Program-made: the position numbers and the translations under genes
DNA from: Aquincola tertiaricarbonis
GTDB lineage: Bacteria; Pseudomonadota; Gammaproteobacteria; Burkholderiales; Burkholderiaceae_C
Length of the DNA: 64,000 bases
NCBI RefSeq assembly: GCF_000969605.1
Contig: NZ_JZUE01000001.1
Location: forward strand, 248,001 to 312,000
Reading direction: 5' to 3'
In this document: positions 18,549 through 26,963 of the stretch, piece by piece
Position numbering within the stretch: the first letter of the stretch is position 1
Layout: each line of letters begins with the position of its first letter
The notes under the pieces: model-generated
The model's input: the letters and a program-made list of their open reading frames with translations, nothing else
Databases searched by the model: none
Told to the model about the DNA's origin: nothing

Positions 18549-20081
18549 TCAGGCGGCCTGCAACCTGAACACCGTGACCGCCGCCGCCAGCCGGTCGGCC
18601 TGCAGCTGCAGGCTGCTGGCGGCGGCGGCTGTCTGCTGCACCAGGGCGGCGTTCTGCTGCGTGGCGGCGTCCAGCTCGACCACGGCCCCCGCCATCTGCT
18701 GCACGCCTTCGTCCTGCTGGCGGCTGGATGTGACGATCTCCGCCATCAGCGCGGCCATGCCGTCCACCCGGGTGACCACCTCGCGCATGGTGTGGCCGGC
18801 CTCGCCGACGCGCTCATGGCCAAGCCGGGTGCTGTGCACGCTGGCGTCGATCAGGGCCTTGATCTGGCGGGAGGCGGCCGCCGAGCGCTGCGCCAACGAG
18901 CGCACCTCGCCTGCCACGACGGCAAAGCCGCGGCCCTGCTCGCCAGCGCGGGCGGCTTCCACCGCGGCGTTCAGCGCCAGGATGTTGGTCTGGAAGGCCA
19001 GGCTGTCGATCACGCCGGTGATGTCGGCGATGCGGCGGCTGGACTCGCCGATCTCGCCCATGGTGTCGACCACGCGGCCCACCGCAGCCACCGCCTGCGC
19101 CGCCACATCGGCCGCGCCTTGCGCCAGCCGGTTGGCATCGCGGGCGCGCTCTCCGTTGGTCCGCACCGTGGCCGCCATGTGCTGCATGGCGGTCGCGGCC
19201 TGCTGCAGGCGGTCCGCCTGCTGCGCATTGCGCTGGGCGAGGTCCTGGTTGCCGGCGGCGATGTCGCGGGAGCTGCCGTGGATCACGTCCACGCTGGCGC
19301 GCAGGCCCCCCACCATCGTGGCCAGTCGCTCGGTCATGCCGCCGAGCGAGGACTGCAGCAGGCCGAATTCGTCGCTGCGCGTGGCGCGTAACGCCATCGA
19401 CAGGTCGCCGCTGGCCACGCGGTGCGCTTGTTCGGTGCACTGGCCGAGCGGCCGCAGGATGCCGCGCCGCGACAGCAGGAAGCAGGTGGCGGTCAGCAGC
19501 GCCATCAGCACCGTCACCGCCACCATGGTGCGTGCACCCTGGCGCCGGCTGTGGTCGAACTCGGCCAGCCGCTGCTCGGCATAGGCGGCGGCCAGGCGCA
19601 CGGTGGCGTCCACCTGCTGGCGGTGCTGGCGGTACAGCGCATCGGCCTGCGCCAGCCCGGCGCGGGCCTGCGTGGGCTGGCCGGCGGCCAGCGGCTGCAG
19701 CACCTGCTCGCGCGCGGCGGCGATGAAGGCGCGGGCGCCGACTTCCTGTTCCTTCAGCAGCGCGGTGTCCAGGTTGGCGGGCAGGCGGCCTTGCCAGTGG
19801 GTGGCGCGTGTGGCGTAGTCGGCGGCCAGCGCGTCGGCGCGGGTGCGGGCCTGCTCGGCGGTGAGGGTGCCTTCCACCGCCTGCGACAGCACCAGCCGCA
19901 GCTCGATCAGGTACATGGGCGGCGGCAGCACGTCGGCCACCAGGTCCTTGCCGTCGTTGGCGGCCGCCGCCGACTGCGCCAGGTGGCTGTTGGTGCTGAG
20001 GGCCTGCAGGAGCACGCACATCGCGGCGAGCAGGCCGGCCAGGCCGATGGACAGCAACGACCAGCGCAACGATCGGAACAT
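18549..20081 (-). CDS. Methyl-accepting chemotaxis protein (copy 1)
   Basis: A 510-residue chemoreceptor. TM1 ([20 protein letters not shown]), a periplasmic helical ligand-binding region of about 155 residues with [22 protein letters not shown]2 ([20 protein letters not shown], near residues 185-205), a HAMP domain, and a cytoplasmic signalling coiled coil with the kinase-contact tip [20 protein letters not shown] are all visible. It ends VFRLQAA without a CheR-tethering pentapeptide. It would report to CheA/CheW; no che genes are in this window. The same-length paralogue lies immediately upstream, and the two proteins are alike over their full length, so this is a tandem duplication. Confidence 0.94.
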   Translation of the reverse strand: MFRSLRWSLLSIGLAGLLAAMCVLLQALSTNSHLAQSAAAANDGKDLVADVLPPPMYLIELRLVLSQAVEGTLTAEQARTRADALAADYATRATHWQGRLPANLDTALLKEQEVGARAFIAAAREQVLQPLAAGQPTQARAGLAQADALYRQHRQQVDATVRLAAAYAEQRLAEFDHSRRQGARTMVAVTVLMALLTATCFLLSRRGILRPLGQCTEQAHRVASGDLSMALRATRSDEFGLLQSSLGGMTERLATMVGGLRASVDVIHGSSRDIAAGNQDLAQRNAQQADRLQQAATAMQHMAATVRTNGERARDANRLAQGAADVAAQAVAAVGRVVDTMGEIGESSRRIADITGVIDSLAFQTNILALNAAVEAARAGEQGRGFAVVAGEVRSLAQRSAAASRQIKALIDASVHSTRLGHERVGEAGHTMREVVTRVDGMAALMAEIVTSSRQQDEGVQQMAGAVVELDAATQQNAALVQQTAAAASSLQLQADRLAAAVTVFRLQAA

Positions 20082-20114
20082 GGGACCACCATCACGACGC
20101 TTCAGACGATGGCT

Positions 20115-20141
20115 CTATCGGCGTCACTGGCAAAAACGGTA
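20115..20141 (-). promoter_or_regulatory. Candidate sigma-28 (FliA) promoter for chemoreceptor copy 1
   Basis: On the minus strand TACCGTTT, 11 bases, then GCCGATAG; the flagellar sigma factor consensus is TAAAGTTT-N11-GCCGATAA. The -10 differs at one base, the -35 at two. It lies 34-60 bp upstream of the start. Chemoreceptors are often FliA targets, so context supports it. Confidence 0.5.
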
Positions 20142-20173
20142 GGGGCCAATCCGCAGATTCGTTAAAACCGGCC

Positions 20174-21706
20174 TCACGCGGGCTGCAGCTGGAACACGGT
20201 CACGGCTTGCGCCAGCCGGTCGGCTTGCGCCTGAAGGCTGCTGGCGGCGGCGGCCGTCTGCTGGACCAGGGCGGCGTTGTGCTGGGTGGCGGCGTCCAGG
20301 TCCACCACGGTGCCGGCCATCTGCTGCACGCCCTCGTCCTGCTGCGCGCTGGACTCGGCGATGGCCGCCACCAGCGTGGCCATGCCGTTGACGCGGCTCA
20401 CCACCTCGCGCATGGTCTGGCCGGCTTCGCCCACGCGCTCGTGCCCCGCCTGGGCGCTGTGCACGCTGGCGTCGATCAAGGCCTTGATCTCGCGCGAAGC
20501 CGCGGCCGAACGCTGCGCCAGTGTGCGCACCTCGCCGGCCACCACCGCGAAACCGCGACCCTGCTCGCCGGCGCGCGCGGCCTCCACCGCTGCGTTCAGG
20601 GCCAGGATGTTGGTCTGGAAGGCCAGGCCGTCGATCACGCCGGTGATGTCGGCGATGCGGCGGCTGGATTCGCGGATGTCACCCATGGTGTGCACCACCC
20701 GTTCGACCGCGTCGCCCGCCTGCACCGCCACCTCGGCCGCACCCTGCGCCAGCGTGCTGGCGTCGCGCGCCCGGCCGACGTTGGCGCGCACCGTGGCGGC
20801 CATTTCCTCCATGGAGGCGGCGGCCTGCTGCAGCCGGCCGGCCTGGCGTTCATTGCGGTCGCTCAGGTCGTGGTTGCCCTGGGCAATCTCCACCGAGGCA
20901 CCGTGGATGGCCTGGATGCCGTGGCGCAGGTCGCCCAGCATCGTGGCCAGGCGGTCGGTCATGCCACCCAGGGAAGACTGCAAGAGGCCGAACTCGTCGC
21001 GCCGCGTGACGCGCACCTCGCGCGAGAGGTCGCCGGCGGCCACGCGGTGGGCCTGTTCGGTGCACTGCGCCAGGGGCCGCAGGATGCCGCGCCGCGCGCC
21101 CAGGTAGCAGCCGGCGGCCAGCAGCGCCATCAACACCGTCATGCCGATCATGGTGCGGCTGCCGCTGCGGCGCGTGGCATCGAATGCGGCGAGCCGACTG
21201 TCCGCATAGCCGGCCGCCAGGCGCACGGTGGCGTCCACCTGCTCGCGGTGCTGTTGGTAGAGCCTGTCGGCACGGGCCAGGCCGGCGCGCGCGGCGGCGG
21301 TGTCGCCACGGGCCAGCGGCTGCAGCACCTCGGCCCGCGCGGCCTGCAGGAAGGCATCTGCGCCCGGGCCCTGCTGGCCGAGCAGGGCGCCGTCGATGTC
21401 GGCCGGCAGCCGGCCGTGCCAGTGGCGGGCGCGCTGCGCATATTCCGTGGCCAGCGCTTCCGCGCGGGCCTGCGCCCGCGGCACCGGCAAGGTGCCTTCG
21501 ATCGCCTGCGACAGCACCAGCCGCAGCTCGATCAGGTACATGGGCGGCGGCAGCACGTCGGCCACCAGGTCCTTGCCGTTCATCGCGGCTTCGGCAGCCT
21601 GGTCCAGCTGCTGGAAGTTGCTCAGCGCCTGCAGCAACACGCACACCGCGGCCAGCACGCCGGCCAGACCGGTGGAAAGTAGGGACCAGCGAAGGGATCG
21701 GAACAT
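20174..21706 (-). CDS. Methyl-accepting chemotaxis protein (copy 2)
   Basis: A 510-residue chemoreceptor with the same plan as copy 1: TM1 (SLLSTGLAGVLAAVCVLLQA), helical periplasmic domain with [22 protein letters not shown]2 (TMIGMTVLMALLAAGCYLGA), HAMP, and the signalling domain with [20 protein letters not shown]. The cytoplasmic halves are nearly the same in both copies. The periplasmic helices between TM1 and TM2 differ most, which suggests that the paralogues sense different ligands through a similar fold. It is separated from copy 1 by 92 bp that contain their own promoter-like motif, so the two need not be one transcript. Confidence 0.94.
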   Translation of the reverse strand: MFRSLRWSLLSTGLAGVLAAVCVLLQALSNFQQLDQAAEAAMNGKDLVADVLPPPMYLIELRLVLSQAIEGTLPVPRAQARAEALATEYAQRARHWHGRLPADIDGALLGQQGPGADAFLQAARAEVLQPLARGDTAAARAGLARADRLYQQHREQVDATVRLAAGYADSRLAAFDATRRSGSRTMIGMTVLMALLAAGCYLGARRGILRPLAQCTEQAHRVAAGDLSREVRVTRRDEFGLLQSSLGGMTDRLATMLGDLRHGIQAIHGASVEIAQGNHDLSDRNERQAGRLQQAAASMEEMAATVRANVGRARDASTLAQGAAEVAVQAGDAVERVVHTMGDIRESSRRIADITGVIDGLAFQTNILALNAAVEAARAGEQGRGFAVVAGEVRTLAQRSAAASREIKALIDASVHSAQAGHERVGEAGQTMREVVSRVNGMATLVAAIAESSAQQDEGVQQMAGTVVDLDAATQHNAALVQQTAAAASSLQAQADRLAQAVTVFQLQPA

Positions 21707-21736
21707 GGTGCAGGCCGGGCGATGGACACACCTTGG

Positions 21737-21744
21737 CTATCGGC
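21737..21744 (-). promoter_or_regulatory. Sigma-28-like -10 element upstream of chemoreceptor copy 2
   Basis: The minus strand carries GCCGATAG preceded by TTGCCAG-N4, the same arrangement as upstream of copy 1 (TTGCCAG-N4-GCCGATAG). The -35 half is poor here, so this is a weak candidate supported mainly by sharing between the two paralogues. Confidence 0.35.
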
Positions 21745-21858
21745 CGATCTGGCAACACTGTGCAGCCGAAATGACAAAAATGCATCAGCGCCTTGCGCCG
21801 GGCGCATCGGGCGGCCGGTGTATCGTCGGCCCATCGCAGTAGCTGTCAGCCCCACGCC

Positions 21859-22098
21859 ATGCAAAAGCCGGCCCGTTTCCTGGTCATCATCGACGCCGGC
21901 GGCGGCATGGTGGCCCGCTTGTTCGACGAGGCGCGCAGCCTGGTCACCGAGATCGACGCTTCCACCGAGGAAGTGGTGGTGATGACGGCCTCGCTCACGC
22001 CCGTGCGCGGCGCGACCGGCAGCGAATGGGACGCGGCGCTGCGCGGCCACAGCCGTGAGGAGCGCGCCGCGGCCGAGGTCTACACGCTGGACATCTAG
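21859..22098 (+). CDS. Small conserved-looking hypothetical protein
   Basis: A 79-residue protein starting MQKPARFLVIIDAGGGMVAR, then LFDEARSLVTEIDASTEEVV, VMTASLTPVRGATGSEWDAA, and an acidic end. No signal peptide or membrane segment; an alpha/beta pattern (FLVIID strand, helix ARLFDEARSLVTEI, strand VVVMTAS) suggests a small globular cytoplasmic protein. Function is not recognised. It is supported as a gene by codon use like its neighbours and by filling the otherwise empty space between a chemoreceptor start (152 bp away on the other strand) and a cytochrome stop (10 bp away). No clear ribosome binding site was found. Confidence 0.6.
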   Translation: MQKPARFLVIIDAGGGMVARLFDEARSLVTEIDASTEEVVVMTASLTPVRGATGSEWDAALRGHSREERAAAEVYTLDI

Positions 22099-22108
22099 GC
22101 CGGCCGCG

Positions 22109-23419
22109 TCAGTAGCTGCCGGCGGTGGAGCCGGTGCGGTAGCGGTTGACCTCGTAGGTGGTGAGCGGGCTGGCCTGGTGGCCCCAGGCATTGCGCACAT
22201 AGCTCAGCAGCACGGCCACCTCGTCGTCCGTGAGGACGGTGGCGAAGGGCGGCATGCCGTACGGCCGCGGGTTGCCCGCGGTGGCGGGCGGAAAGCCGCC
22301 GGCCAGCACCACCCGCACCAGGTTGGCGGGCGGCTCCATCGTCACCGTGCGGTTGCCGGCCAGCCGCGGATAGATGCCCGGGGCGCCCTGGCCGCCCTGG
22401 CCATGGCAGCTGGCGCAGTGGGTGCCGTACAGCGCCTGACCGCGCACCAGGCGGTCGCCGCCGAAGTCGGCGGCTTCGCGTCGCGGCTTGGGCGCACTGC
22501 CTTGCTGCGGCAGCGCGCGCAGGTAGGTGGCCATGGCATGCAGGTCGGTGTCGTTGAGGTGCTGGGTACTCTGCAGCACCACCTCGGCCATCGGGCCGAT
22601 GACCGAGCCCTGCGGCGCGATGCCGTTCTTCAGCAGGCTCACCACGTCGGCCTGCGGCCATTCGGCCACGCCGGCCTCGTGCGGCGAATTGAGCGCCGGC
22701 GCGTACCAGTTCTGCATCGGGATCAGGCCGCCGCCCAGGTCCAGCGTGTTGCGGGTGGCGCCCAGCACGTTGCGCGTGGCATGGCAGGCATTGCAGTGGC
22801 CCAGGCCCTGCACCAGGTAGGCGCCGCGGTTCCATTCGGCCGATTGCTGCGGATCGGGCCGCAACTCGCCGGGGCGGAAGTACAGCGTGCGCCAGGCGGC
22901 CAGCGCCAGCTGGGTGTTCACCGGAAAGCGCAGCGCATGCGGCGGCGGCGTGTAGGCCACCGGCGGCAGGCTTTGCAGGTAGGCGAACAGCGCATCCGCA
23001 TCGGCACGTGCCACATGGGTGGTGTTGGGGTAGGGGAAGGCGGGATACAGCAGCCGTCCGTCGCGCGAGCGGCCCTCGTGCATGGCCAGCCAGAAATCGT
23101 CCGCCGACCAGGCGCCGATGCCGGTGGCGACGTCGGGCGTGATGTTGGAGGTGTAGACGGTGCCGAAGGGCGTGGGGATGCTGGCGCCGCCGGCGCCCGG
23201 CGCGCCGCCGCGTGCGGTGTGGCAGGCCATGCAGTTGCCGGCGCGCGCCAGGTATTCGCCCTGGGCCACCAGCTGGGCGTTGGCGGCTGCCCGGGGTGCG
23301 GCGGGGCGGCCGGCGTCGCGGCCATCGTGCAGCTCCATCAGCACCCGCGCGCCGAAGAGCACGGCGGCCACGGCCAGCAGCGCCAGCAGGCCGAGCAGTG
23401 TCTTGCGCAGGCGGCTCAT
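22109..23419 (-). CDS. Membrane-anchored triheme cytochrome c
   Basis: A 436-residue protein with one N-terminal membrane anchor (LLGLLALLAVAAVLFGARVL) and three c-type heme sites: CMACH (residue 63), CNACH (209) and CASCH (335). The spacing of three cytochrome c domains resembles the cytochrome subunit of membrane alcohol/gluconate/aldehyde dehydrogenases (SNITPDVATGIGAWS and LPPVAYTPPPHALRFPVNTQ are typical). No dehydrogenase partner gene is next to it here. It would pass electrons in the periplasm to a quinone or oxidase. Start overlaps the stop of the diheme cytochrome gene by 4 bp, so both are co-translated. Confidence 0.88.
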   Translation of the reverse strand: MSRLRKTLLGLLALLAVAAVLFGARVLMELHDGRDAGRPAAPRAAANAQLVAQGEYLARAGNCMACHTARGGAPGAGGASIPTPFGTVYTSNITPDVATGIGAWSADDFWLAMHEGRSRDGRLLYPAFPYPNTTHVARADADALFAYLQSLPPVAYTPPPHALRFPVNTQLALAAWRTLYFRPGELRPDPQQSAEWNRGAYLVQGLGHCNACHATRNVLGATRNTLDLGGGLIPMQNWYAPALNSPHEAGVAEWPQADVVSLLKNGIAPQGSVIGPMAEVVLQSTQHLNDTDLHAMATYLRALPQQGSAPKPRREAADFGGDRLVRGQALYGTHCASCHGQGGQGAPGIYPRLAGNRTVTMEPPANLVRVVLAGGFPPATAGNPRPYGMPPFATVLTDDEVAVLLSYVRNAWGHQASPLTTYEVNRYRTGSTAGSY

Positions 23420-24135
23420 CGCGCGGCCTCCGGCAGGCCGCCGCAGCGCATCGGCCAGGCGGCAGGCGCATCGGCCACCGGATGCGAGTTGGCCGGCAGC
23501 GGCTGGGCGGCCAGGAAGTGCGAGACGGCGCCGATGTCCTCTGGTGCCAGCGCACGGGCGATCTGGCCCATGCAGTCCGGCTCATGCGCCTTGCGCTGCC
23601 CGGTGCGCCAGGCGCCCAGCTGCGCATTCAGGTAGTCGCGCGGCAGGCCCAGCAGGCCGGGCACGGCGGGGGCGATGCCGGTGAGCGCCGCGCCGTGGCA
23701 GCTGGCGCAGGCGGGGATGCGGCGGCCGGGGTCGCCCTGCGTCACCAGCCGCTGGCCGCGAGCCCGCTCCTCCGCGCTGCCCGTAGGCGCCTGCGGTGGC
23801 GGATAGGGCAGGTCCAGGGCAGCGAAGTGGTCGGCGATTTCCTGCAGGTAGGTGTCGGTCAGCGGCACCAGCAGTTCGCCCATCAGCGCGTAGTGGCGGC
23901 GGCCGTCGCGGAAGTTGAGCAGCTGGTTGTACAGGTAGCCGGCCGGCTTGCCGGCGATGCGGGGGTAGTAGCCGTCGCGCGCGGCGCGGCCCTCCTTGCC
24001 GTGGCAGGCGGTGCAGGCCTGCATGCGCTGGGCCATGGAATCGACCACCGGGGCGGTGGCCTGGGCGGCGGCCGGCGCGGATGCCGCGGCGACGGCCAGC
24101 CAGAGCGCCGTGAGCGCAAGGAAACGGGATGCCAT
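23416..24135 (-). CDS. Periplasmic diheme cytochrome c (cytochrome c4-like)
   Basis: A 239-residue protein with a cleavable signal peptide (MASRFLALTALWLAVAAASA then PAAAQA) and two heme c motifs, CTACH (residue 41) and CASCH (143). They sit in two similar domains: YYPRIAGKPAGYLYNQLLNF in the first and VPGLLGLPRDYLNAQLGAWR in the second. This duplicated layout is that of cytochromes c4, electron shuttles to terminal oxidases. It is first in a two-gene unit with the triheme cytochrome. A final Leu/Pro/Ala-rich tail overlaps the next start. Axial Met ligands were not individually assigned. Confidence 0.88.
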   Translation of the reverse strand: MASRFLALTALWLAVAAASAPAAAQATAPVVDSMAQRMQACTACHGKEGRAARDGYYPRIAGKPAGYLYNQLLNFRDGRRHYALMGELLVPLTDTYLQEIADHFAALDLPYPPPQAPTGSAEERARGQRLVTQGDPGRRIPACASCHGAALTGIAPAVPGLLGLPRDYLNAQLGAWRTGQRKAHEPDCMGQIARALAPEDIGAVSHFLAAQPLPANSHPVADAPAAWPMRCGGLPEAAR

Positions 24136-24194
24136 GGGCCGAGGTTAACTGCCCGGTGGCCGGCCAGCTGCCAGCAGGGCCGCGACCCCGCCCG

Positions 24195-24806
24195 TCAGCT
24201 GCGCGTGGGGCCGGCCGGGGAATACACCGGGGTGGTGGGTGACGTGGCCGGTGCGCTGGAGCCGGGTGCCTGCGGCGAATACACCGGCGCCGGCGCGCTG
24301 CGCACCGGCTGGCTGCCGGCCGGCGCACGGGTCACGCGGGTCTTGCCGCCGCTGGTGACCAGGATCACGGGCTCGCCCGGCTGCCAGTTCTCGTTGCCCT
24401 TGGCCTGCACCACGGCACGGCGCTCGCCGCTGGGCAGCTGCAGCAGGATCTCGTAGGCGTCTTCCTTGGTAGCGGTGCGTTCCACCGCATTGCCGATGAC
24501 CGCGCCGGCCACCGCGCCGATCACGCCGATGATCGCCGACTCGGTACCGTGGCTGCGGCTGGCGCCCAGGGCGCCGCCCACCAACGCGCCGGTGACGCCG
24601 CCGCCGCCGCTCTGGCTGCCATCCACGGTGACCGGGCGCACCGACAGCACGGTGGCGTCCTGCACGCTGGACAGCCGCTGGGCATCGCCGCGCTGGACCA
24701 TGTCGGGGCTGGTGGTGGTGCAGGCCGTGGTGAAGGCGGCCACGCTGGCGGCCAGCAGCAGGGCGAGCGGCCCGGCCAGGGGGCGCGGGGCGGGTGAGCG
24801 GTTCAT
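24195..24806 (-). CDS. Glycine-zipper (SlyB-like) outer membrane lipoprotein
   Basis: A 203-residue lipoprotein. The ATG at 24806 (GGAG about 7 bp upstream) starts MNRSPAPRPLAGPLALLLAA and reaches a lipobox-like FTTACTTTSPD, so Cys-29 would be lipidated. The middle holds the glycine-zipper pair GVTGALVGGALGASRSHG and AIIGVIGAVAGAVIGNAVER, typical of SlyB/RcnB-type 2TM domains, followed by a small beta domain (YEILLQLPSGERRAVVQAKG, GEPVILVTSGGKTRVTRAP) and a Pro/Ser-rich tail of about 40 residues. The family is linked to outer membrane integrity and stress; this tail is an unusual addition. Single-gene unit by context. Confidence 0.8.
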   Translation of the reverse strand: MNRSPAPRPLAGPLALLLAASVAAFTTACTTTSPDMVQRGDAQRLSSVQDATVLSVRPVTVDGSQSGGGGVTGALVGGALGASRSHGTESAIIGVIGAVAGAVIGNAVERTATKEDAYEILLQLPSGERRAVVQAKGNENWQPGEPVILVTSGGKTRVTRAPAGSQPVRSAPAPVYSPQAPGSSAPATSPTTPVYSPAGPTRS

Positions 24807-24909
24807 CGTGGTCTCCGGAGCTGCCGATCCAAACGGGCGAGCGGGCACGGGAGTTGACCCGCGGCGGCGCGGGCCGTTCGTGTCGGCCAGGTAACGTTTT
24901 GTGGCGACG

Positions 24910-25467
24910 CTAGGTATGCAGCCGGCTGGAGCGCGGCACGCTGGCCAGCAGGAATTCCATCTGGTCGGCCAGGATGCGGCGGCCGCGAAGGATCATGTCC
25001 TCGTGCAGGCTGGGCACGTAGGGCAGGTACATCAGCGTCATGCGGGCTTCCTCGGGCAGGCGGTTGCCCTTGCGCCCGTTGCAGGACTTGCAGGCGGTGA
25101 TGCAGTTCATCCAGGTGTCCGCCCCGCCGCGGGACGTGGGCACGATGTGCTCGCGCGTCAGGTCGTCCACGTGGAAGTGGCCGCCGCAATAGGCACAGAC
25201 CTGCCGGTCGCGCACGAAGAGCTTGTGGTTGGACAGCGCCGGCGCCTGGCGCCACGCCCGACTGGGCACGGCCCCGCGCACGGCGATGATGGAGTGCACG
25301 GTGATGGTGGATTGCCGGCCGGTGGTGCGCTGGATGCCGCCACGCAGCACCTGCATCGGGTCGCCGAGCGTCCAGGCGACGCCGTCGCTGGCGTAGATCA
25401 CCGCCGCTTCGCGCGCGGTGATCCAGGCTTGCGGCCGTCCTGACACATCGAGCTGCAACACGTCCAT
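24910..25467 (-). CDS. HNH endonuclease family protein
   Basis: A 185-residue protein starting MDVLQLDVSGRPQAWITARE. It has the HNH core with zinc knuckle: FVRDRQVCAYCGGHFHVDDL, TREHIVPTSRGGADTWMNCI and TACKSCNGRKGNR. Thus C-x2-C, a catalytic H in REHIVP, N in WMNCI, and C-x2-C. The N-terminal 80 residues (AAVIYASDGVAWTLGDPMQV) form a separate small domain. Proteins of this size and order are common single-copy genes in Burkholderiales and cyanobacteria, and no restriction-modification or homing context is visible here. The upstream open frame to 25608 lacks conservation and was not used. It is divergent from the serine protease gene. Confidence 0.85.
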   Translation of the reverse strand: MDVLQLDVSGRPQAWITAREAAVIYASDGVAWTLGDPMQVLRGGIQRTTGRQSTITVHSIIAVRGAVPSRAWRQAPALSNHKLFVRDRQVCAYCGGHFHVDDLTREHIVPTSRGGADTWMNCITACKSCNGRKGNRLPEEARMTLMYLPYVPSLHEDMILRGRRILADQMEFLLASVPRSSRLHT

Positions 25468-25595
25468 GGGTGCGACTTTCGAACCTGATCGGGCCCTGGC
25501 GCAGGATAGCGCGTCAACATGACAGGACTCAACACGCTGTGAAACATCCCTACCACACCGGCAGCCTGCCGGGGCGACGGGACGAGAATGCACGG

Positions 25596-26963
25596 ATGCA
25601 TGCATCACAACGCGCTGCCCTGGCCGCGGCGCTGACGGCGTTTTCCCTGGGTGCGCCAGCCCAGCCCGGCCCGCCGGCCGGTGCCTTGCCGGCCGCGCCG
25701 GCCGCTTCGGCCGTGTTGCCGCCCTCGGCCGGCGGCCAGCGGGTGTACGACAGTGCCCGCCAGCGGCTGGTGCAGGTGCGCACGCTGCTGCGCTCGCAGG
25801 ACAGCCAGGCCTCCGTGGGCTCTGGCTTCCTGGTGAGCACCGAGGGCCACTTCATCACCAACTACCACGTGGTCAGCATGATGGCCATGCAGCCACAGCG
25901 CTACCGGCTGGTGTACAGCACCGACGACGGCCAGCGCGGCGCGCTGCAGCTGCTGGCGGTGGACGTGGTCAACGACCTGGCGCTGCTGAGGGCGGCGGAG
26001 CCCGCGCCGCTGGCCGCGCGCGGGCTGCTGCAGTTCCGGCCGGCGCAGCAGCCGCTGGGCCGGGGCGAGCGCATCTTCTCGCTGGGCAATCCGCTGGACG
26101 TGGGCTTCGCGGTGGTGGAGGGCGCCTTCAACGGCATGGTGGAGCGCAGCTTCGTGCCCACCATCTTCTTCGGCGGCTCGCTCAGCTCGGGCATGAGCGG
26201 CGGCCCGGCGCTGGACGACCGCGGCCGGGTCATCGGCGTCAACGTGGCCTCCCGCCGCGACGGCGAGCAGGTGAGCTTCCTGGTGCCGGCCGCGCCGGCA
26301 CAGGCGCTGTTCGAGGCGCACCGCGGCGCGCCGCCGGTCACCCAGCCGATGGAAGGCGAGATCGCGCGCCAGCTGCTGGCACACCAGCAGCGGCTGACCG
26401 ACGCCTTCATGGCGCAGCCGTGGCGCCAGGCCGGCCATGCGCGCTATGCCATCCCGGTGCCGCAGGAGGACTTCATGCGCTGCTGGGGCGGCAGCACGCC
26501 GCCGGGCAGCCGCGGGCTGGAGTTCGAGCGCTCCGACTGCGCGATGGACAGCCGCATCTACATCGACGGCAGCCTGCTCACCGGCCACTTCAGCGTGCGC
26601 CACGAGGCTTATGACGGCCGGGCGCTGGGCGCGCTGCGCTTTGCCGAGCGCTACAGCGGCAGCTTCCAGAACGAGGGCTTCGGCGGCAAGACACGCCAGC
26701 TCACCGCGCCAGCCTGCCACGAGGGTGAGGTGAAGGAAGGCCCTGATGCGCTGCCGCTGCGCTCCGTCATCTGCCTGCGGGCCTACCGCAAGCTGCCGGG
26801 CCTGTACGACATGAGCGTGCTGGCCGCCACGCTGGACGCGCGCACCGTGGGCGCGCAGGGCCGCTTCGACGCCCACGGCGTGAGCTGGGACAACGCGATG
26901 CGCCTGGCCGACCACTACCTGAAGGGATTTGCATGGCTGCCGAACAAGCCCGCGTCGCACTGA
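25596..26963 (+). CDS. Trypsin-like serine protease (S1/HtrA fold), exported
   Basis: A 455-residue protein. A signal peptide (MHASQRAALAAALTAFSLGA then PAQ) is followed by a chymotrypsin-like domain with all three catalytic residues: His in HFITNYHVVS, Asp in VDVVNDLALLRA, and Ser in SLSSGMSGGPALDDRGRVIG. There is no PDZ domain. The C-terminal 190 residues are a separate domain with several cysteines (MRCWGG, SDCAMDS, PACHEG, VICLR) that I do not recognise; disulfides are likely. The ATG at 25596 is chosen as the first before the signal. The last 31 bp overlap the FHA gene, so the two are coupled and may work together. Substrates unknown. Confidence 0.82.
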   Translation: MHASQRAALAAALTAFSLGAPAQPGPPAGALPAAPAASAVLPPSAGGQRVYDSARQRLVQVRTLLRSQDSQASVGSGFLVSTEGHFITNYHVVSMMAMQPQRYRLVYSTDDGQRGALQLLAVDVVNDLALLRAAEPAPLAARGLLQFRPAQQPLGRGERIFSLGNPLDVGFAVVEGAFNGMVERSFVPTIFFGGSLSSGMSGGPALDDRGRVIGVNVASRRDGEQVSFLVPAAPAQALFEAHRGAPPVTQPMEGEIARQLLAHQQRLTDAFMAQPWRQAGHARYAIPVPQEDFMRCWGGSTPPGSRGLEFERSDCAMDSRIYIDGSLLTGHFSVRHEAYDGRALGALRFAERYSGSFQNEGFGGKTRQLTAPACHEGEVKEGPDALPLRSVICLRAYRKLPGLYDMSVLAATLDARTVGAQGRFDAHGVSWDNAMRLADHYLKGFAWLPNKPASH

